Source: an uncultured Mucispirillum sp.
GTDB lineage: Bacteria > Chrysiogenota > Deferribacteres > Deferribacterales > Mucispirillaceae
Length of the DNA: 9,571 bases
NCBI GenBank assembly: GCA_945947845.1
Contig: CAMEZN010000038.1
Location: 1-9,571 of the forward strand
Reading direction: 5' to 3'
Below are positions 6,849 through 9,571 of the stretch, one piece after another. How positions within the stretch are numbered: the stretch's first letter is position 1; every line of letters begins with the position of its first letter. Position numbers and translations under genes: made by a program. A model generated the notes under the pieces. The model saw only the letters and a program-made list of their open reading frames with translations, ran no database searches and was not told the origin of the DNA.

Positions 6849-7820
6849 ATGGATAATAAAGAAATTATTAATTTTGGGAAAAATACTTTTCAGATAGAAA
6901 TAGAAGCTATGACAAAAGCTATGAATAATTTATCAGAAAGTTTTGCTCAGGCTGTCAATATAATTTTAGGCTGTAAAGGCAGGGTTGTAGTTATTGGTAT
7001 GGGTAAATCTGGTATTATTGGTAAAAAAATAGCTGCAACACTTGCAAGCACTGGAACACCTGCTTTTTTTATGCACCCGGCAGAAGGAATGCATGGTGAT
7101 TTAGGTATGCTAGTTAAAGGTGATGTTGTTATAGGGATATCTAACAGCGGTGAAACTGATGAAATGAAAGTATTACTGCCATTAATAAAAAGACTTGGGT
7201 CAAAGTTAATAGCAATAGTGGGAAAGGCAGATTCTACTTTGGGTAGAGAAAGTGATTGTATTCTTGATGCATCTGTTGAAAAAGAGGCATGTCCACTAAA
7301 CCTTGCTCCAACTGCCAGCACAACTGTTGCTCTTGCAATCGGTGATGCCTTGGCTGTTGCTCTTGTTGAGTGCCGCGGTTTTAAAGCAGAAGATTTTGCC
7401 ATGTTTCACCCATCAGGTTCACTAGGTAAAAGACTGCTTACTACCGTAAGCGATTTAATGCATACTGGTGATGCTGTCCCTGTTGTTAATGAAGATGATA
7501 CTGTTGAAAATGCTGTTAAAGAGATTAATGATAAAAAATTTGGCTGCACTGCTGTTGTTGATAATACTGGCAGTCTTACAGGTATTATAACAGATGGTGA
7601 TTTAAGAAGAGCTATTGCTAAATATTCATCAGTTCATCAGTTAAAAGTATCTGAAATAATGACACATAACCCTAAAATGATTGTAAAATATGAATTAGCT
7701 GCAAAAGCACTGCATATTATGGAAGAATATAAAATTTCTTCATTATTTATTATAGATAAGCAGCAGCACCCTGAGGGTATTATACATTTTCAGGATTTAT
7801 TAAAGTTTGGATTAGTGTAA
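6849..7820 (+). CDS. kdsD: Arabinose-5-phosphate isomerase (KdsD/KpsF family)
   Basis: Converts ribulose 5-phosphate to arabinose 5-phosphate, the precursor of Kdo. The 323 residues contain a sugar isomerase (SIS) domain at about 40-175 and two CBS domains at about 203-258 and 266-323, the usual architecture. SIS motifs: GMGKSGIIGKK (50-60, with Lys59), HPAEGMHGDLGM (76-87), SNSGETDE (98-105), EACPLNLAPTASTT (146-159), GDALA (165-169) and FHPSGSLGKRL (186-196, with the catalytic-type His187). Lys59, Glu105, Glu146 and His187 line up with the active-site residues of the characterised E. coli enzyme. It starts 11 bases after pyrG, with AGGTG at 6840-6844. It is followed by lptC, whereas in E. 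coli kdsC lies between kdsD and lptC; no phosphatase gene is present here. KdsD, KpsF and GutQ cannot be separated by motif; context with kdsB and lpt genes favours KdsD. Confidence 0.94.
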   Translation: MDNKEIINFGKNTFQIEIEAMTKAMNNLSESFAQAVNIILGCKGRVVVIGMGKSGIIGKKIAATLASTGTPAFFMHPAEGMHGDLGMLVKGDVVIGISNSGETDEMKVLLPLIKRLGSKLIAIVGKADSTLGRESDCILDASVEKEACPLNLAPTASTTVALAIGDALAVALVECRGFKAEDFAMFHPSGSLGKRLLTTVSDLMHTGDAVPVVNEDDTVENAVKEINDKKFGCTAVVDNTGSLTGIITDGDLRRAIAKYSSVHQLKVSEIMTHNPKMIVKYELAAKALHIMEEYKISSLFIIDKQQHPEGIIHFQDLLKFGLV

Positions 7821-7823
7821 TAT

Positions 7824-8390
7824 ATGTTAAGTGTTAAAGGCAGATTAAGGATAATTAATATTTTTTTAGTTATTTCTCTGCTGATATTTGCTGTTGTTAT
7901 AGTAGTTATTATTGTCAGGGAAGATGAAGATATGGTGCCGTATCAATCTGACCTTTTAAAAAATATAGTTAAAATAAAAACAGTTGATTTATTATATGTT
8001 ATTGATAATAATACATATATAAAGTTGAAATCTGAGCATGGAAATGTAAATATCATAGATTATAATATTGCTTTAATTAATCTTGATTTAATATATACTG
8101 GTAAAGATTTTGTAATTGATGCAAAGGCTGCACGGGGAGAATATTTATCACAAAGATTTTTAAAGGCATATGATAATATAACTGGTCATATGGATAATAT
8201 GTCATTTCAAACAGGACCGGAAGGTATTTTGGAATATGATTACACAGTGGGTAAAGGTGTTGTAAAAAATGGTGTAACTCTTTATCAGGAAAGTAATTCT
8301 ATATCATCAAAAACTGTTGAGTTTGATGTAAAGAATAACTTTATTATCTTTAAAGATAATGTTACAGTAAATTATATACCAGCTCAGTAA
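7824..8390 (+). CDS. lptC: Putative LPS export protein LptC (bitopic inner-membrane/periplasmic)
   Basis: LptC is the single-pass membrane protein that receives LPS from the LptB2FG transporter and passes it to periplasmic LptA. This 188-residue protein has the expected build: a short basic N-terminus, one hydrophobic helix at about 10-31, then a periplasmic part of about 155 residues rich in beta-strand patterns and without cysteines. LptC is poorly conserved in sequence and I see no diagnostic motif. The call rests on length (E. coli LptC is about 190 residues), topology, alternating beta-strand character (for example ILEYDYTVGKGVVKNGVTLY at 135-154) and position between kdsD and lptA-lptB. 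It starts three bases after the kdsD stop with only a weak Shine-Dalgarno (GGA at 7809-7811). The likeliest alternative is an unrelated small periplasmic protein of the OstA superfamily. Confidence 0.82.
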   Translation: MLSVKGRLRIINIFLVISLLIFAVVIVVIIVREDEDMVPYQSDLLKNIVKIKTVDLLYVIDNNTYIKLKSEHGNVNIIDYNIALINLDLIYTGKDFVIDAKAARGEYLSQRFLKAYDNITGHMDNMSFQTGPEGILEYDYTVGKGVVKNGVTLYQESNSISSKTVEFDVKNNFIIFKDNVTVNYIPAQ

Positions 8391-8401
8391 CAATATGATA
8401 T

Positions 8402-8406
8402 GGTGA
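8402..8406 (+). promoter_or_regulatory. Shine-Dalgarno GGTGA that selects the lptA start
   Basis: GGTGA matches the 3' part of the consensus AAGGAGGTGA and ends five bases before the ATG at 8412, a proper distance for this register. The in-frame ATG at 8400 lies just before this site and has only A/T-rich sequence without a purine run upstream, so the 8412 start is preferred. Confidence 0.55.
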
Positions 8407-8411
8407 ATAAT

Positions 8412-8909
8412 ATGTTTAATAATCATAGATTTTTGATAATATTTATAATTATTTTATCAGCTCCTTTTTTAATGGGTGCAGATGCAAAAACAAAAAATAT
8501 AAAACCAACATCACCTGTAAAAATACAGGCTGATGAGATGCGGTATTATGGCTCTGAAAGAAAATCTACTTTTCATGGAAATGTGGTTGCTGTAAGTGAT
8601 AATTATACACTTACTTCTGATGATGTGGTAGTATTTCTTAATAAAGATATGGATGTATCAAAAATTCAATGCACTGGAAATGTAAACTTTAAAAGTGAAG
8701 ATATTGTTTCTATTTCAAAAAAAGCAGATTTAGACCATAATAAGAAGGTAGCTGTTATTACTGGCGATGTGAAAGTGTGGCAGGGTGAAAATTATCTTGA
8801 AGGTGAAAAAGTTTTTATATATTATGAAGAAGAACGGATAGTTGTTGATAAAGGAACAGATAAACGGGTAACAATAATATTTAAACCTGAAAATGAGGGT
8901 AAAAAATAG
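8412..8909 (+). CDS. lptA: LPS transport periplasmic protein LptA (OstA domain)
   Basis: Periplasmic bridge protein that carries LPS between LptC and the outer-membrane LptD. From the ATG at 8412 it has 165 residues. A signal peptide is evident: basic start MFNNHR, hydrophobic core [16 protein letters not shown], and a likely cleavage after ADA (about residue 25). The mature part is one OstA/LptA beta-jellyroll domain with the family opening [18 protein letters not shown] and FHGNVV, followed by repeated strand pairs such as CTGNVNF and [19 protein letters not shown]. An in-frame ATG at 8400 would add Met-Val-Asn-Asn, but only 8412 has a good Shine-Dalgarno (GGTGA, 8402-8406). It follows lptC by about 20 bases, and its TAG stop shares its final G with the lptB start. 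The short basic tail (NEGKK) is unremarkable. Confidence 0.92.
   Translation: MFNNHRFLIIFIIILSAPFLMGADAKTKNIKPTSPVKIQADEMRYYGSERKSTFHGNVVAVSDNYTLTSDDVVVFLNKDMDVSKIQCTGNVNFKSEDIVSISKKADLDHNKKVAVITGDVKVWQGENYLEGEKVFIYYEEERIVVDKGTDKRVTIIFKPENEGKK
8895..8899 (+). promoter_or_regulatory. Shine-Dalgarno GAGGG for the GTG start of lptB
   Basis: GAGGG lies inside the end of lptA, nine bases before the GTG at 8909. It supports a non-ATG start at the TAGTG junction, since no in-frame ATG occurs before the Walker A region of lptB. Confidence 0.6.
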
Positions 8910-9571
8910 TGGCTTTGGAAGTAAAAGACCTGAAAAAATCTTTTAAGAAAAGAACTGTTGTAAATGGTGTATCTTTAAATATTAGTAAAGGTGAAATTGT
9001 TGGTCTGCTTGGTCCTAATGGTGCAGGAAAAAGCACATCTTTTTATATGATTGTAGGGCTTTTAAAGCCAGAACAAGGCTCTATTATACTAGATGGTGAA
9101 GATATTACAAAACTTCCAATGTATAAAAGATGTAAGGCAGGTATCGGTTATCTTCCACAGGAAGCATCAGTATTTAGAAAAATGACGGTTTATGATAATA
9201 TAATGGCAGCATTAGAATTCACTTATGATGATAGTAAAATTAGAAAAGAAAGGGCAGAAGTGCTGATTGGTGAATTTCATTTAAATCATGTTGCTAAAAG
9301 TTTTGGTTATGCTTTATCTGGTGGGGAAAGAAGGCGGGTTGAAATAGCCAGATGTTTAGCAACTGAACCAGACTTTATTTTGCTTGATGAACCATTTGCA
9401 GGTATTGACCCTATCTCTGTTGCAGATATTCAAGAAATGGTATATTCTTTAAAAGATAGGGATATAGGTGTATTGATTACAGACCACAATGTTCGTGATA
9501 CTTTAAAGATAACGGATAGAGGGTATATTATAACAGAAGGCCGTGTTCTTACACAGGGTTCTCCAAATGAT
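8909..9571 (+). CDS. lptB: LPS export ABC transporter ATPase LptB (3' end outside window)
   Basis: Cytoplasmic ATPase of the LptB2FG transporter that extracts LPS from the inner membrane. Translation from GTG 8909 gives 221 residues to the window edge, about 20 short of the usual 240. Conserved ABC elements are all present: Walker [10 protein letters not shown] (35-43, Lys41), Q-loop LPQEAS (Gln84), ASVFRKMTV (86-94) with the aromatic residue that in E. coli LptB faces the LptF/G coupling helices, signature LSGGERRR (136-143), Walker [14 protein letters not shown] (156-168, Glu161), and H-loop ITDHNV (His193). The ERRR signature variant and the DEPFAGIDP sequence are characteristic of LptB rather than of other ABC ATPases. 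The GTG start is used because it begins a canonical N-terminus ([13 protein letters not shown]) and has GAGGG nine bases upstream. It overlaps the lptA stop by one base (TAGTG). Confidence 0.95.
   Translation, partial: MALEVKDLKKSFKKRTVVNGVSLNISKGEIVGLLGPNGAGKSTSFYMIVGLLKPEQGSIILDGEDITKLPMYKRCKAGIGYLPQEASVFRKMTVYDNIMAALEFTYDDSKIRKERAEVLIGEFHLNHVAKSFGYALSGGERRRVEIARCLATEPDFILLDEPFAGIDPISVADIQEMVYSLKDRDIGVLITDHNVRDTLKITDRGYIITEGRVLTQGSPND

Noticed and set aside
6947..7402. Minus-strand open frame of 151 codons opposite kdsD
   Set aside because: It is opposite the SIS domain of kdsD, whose motifs are fully conserved; the reverse translation has no domain or promoter context of its own.
8391..8411. 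A possible small regulatory element or terminator between lptC and lptA
   Set aside because: The gap is only about 20 bases, with no inverted repeat or T-run; it contains only the lptA translation start signals.

Overview
The window is a stretch of AT-rich bacterial DNA, roughly one third G+C by eye, with A/T-ending codons and AGA for most arginines. It is packed with twelve genes, all on the + strand, with gaps of at most about 20 bases and several ATGA, TAATG or TAGTG junctions. Genes for Kdo and the Lpt transport machinery show a diderm (Gram-negative) bacterium that makes LPS. They lie beside a cdaA-cdaR-glmM block, best known from Firmicutes but also found in several non-proteobacterial and deltaproteobacterial diderms. 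The low G+C and this combination fit a member of the Deferribacterota, with a host-associated Mucispirillum-like organism as my best guess. That assignment is inference from composition and gene order, not from a marker gene.

Layout. 3-377: the 3' end of folP (dihydropteroate synthase). 374-3415: cdaA, cdaR (YbbR) and glmM, that is c-di-AMP synthesis, its membrane regulator, and the phosphoglucosamine mutase that feeds peptidoglycan and LPS. 3418-4484: pdxJ (pyridoxine 5'-phosphate synthase) and acpS (holo-ACP synthase). 4481-7820: kdsB, pyrG and kdsD. KdsD makes arabinose 5-phosphate for Kdo synthesis, PyrG makes CTP, and KdsB uses CTP to activate Kdo. 7824-9571: lptC, lptA and lptB, which encode LPS transport from the inner membrane to the periplasm; lptB is cut by the window end.

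The tight spacing suggests one or a few long transcripts for envelope building: amino-sugar supply, a nucleotide second messenger, the ACP carrier for lipid A acyl chains, Kdo activation and LPS export. No tRNA, rRNA, mobile element, CRISPR array or convincing terminator was seen, and no non-coding stretch exceeds about 20 bases.

The most notable observation is in pyrG. The protein is full length and its synthetase domain looks largely intact. However, the glutaminase domain carries Ser in place of the nucleophilic Cys (S379), Cys in place of the catalytic His (C507), and Ala in place of a conserved Gly of the oxyanion-hole segment (A351). This predicts a CTP synthase that cannot use glutamine and depends on free ammonia or on an unknown ammonia donor. 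The Kdo genes kdsA and kdsC, often near kdsB/kdsD, are absent from this cluster.
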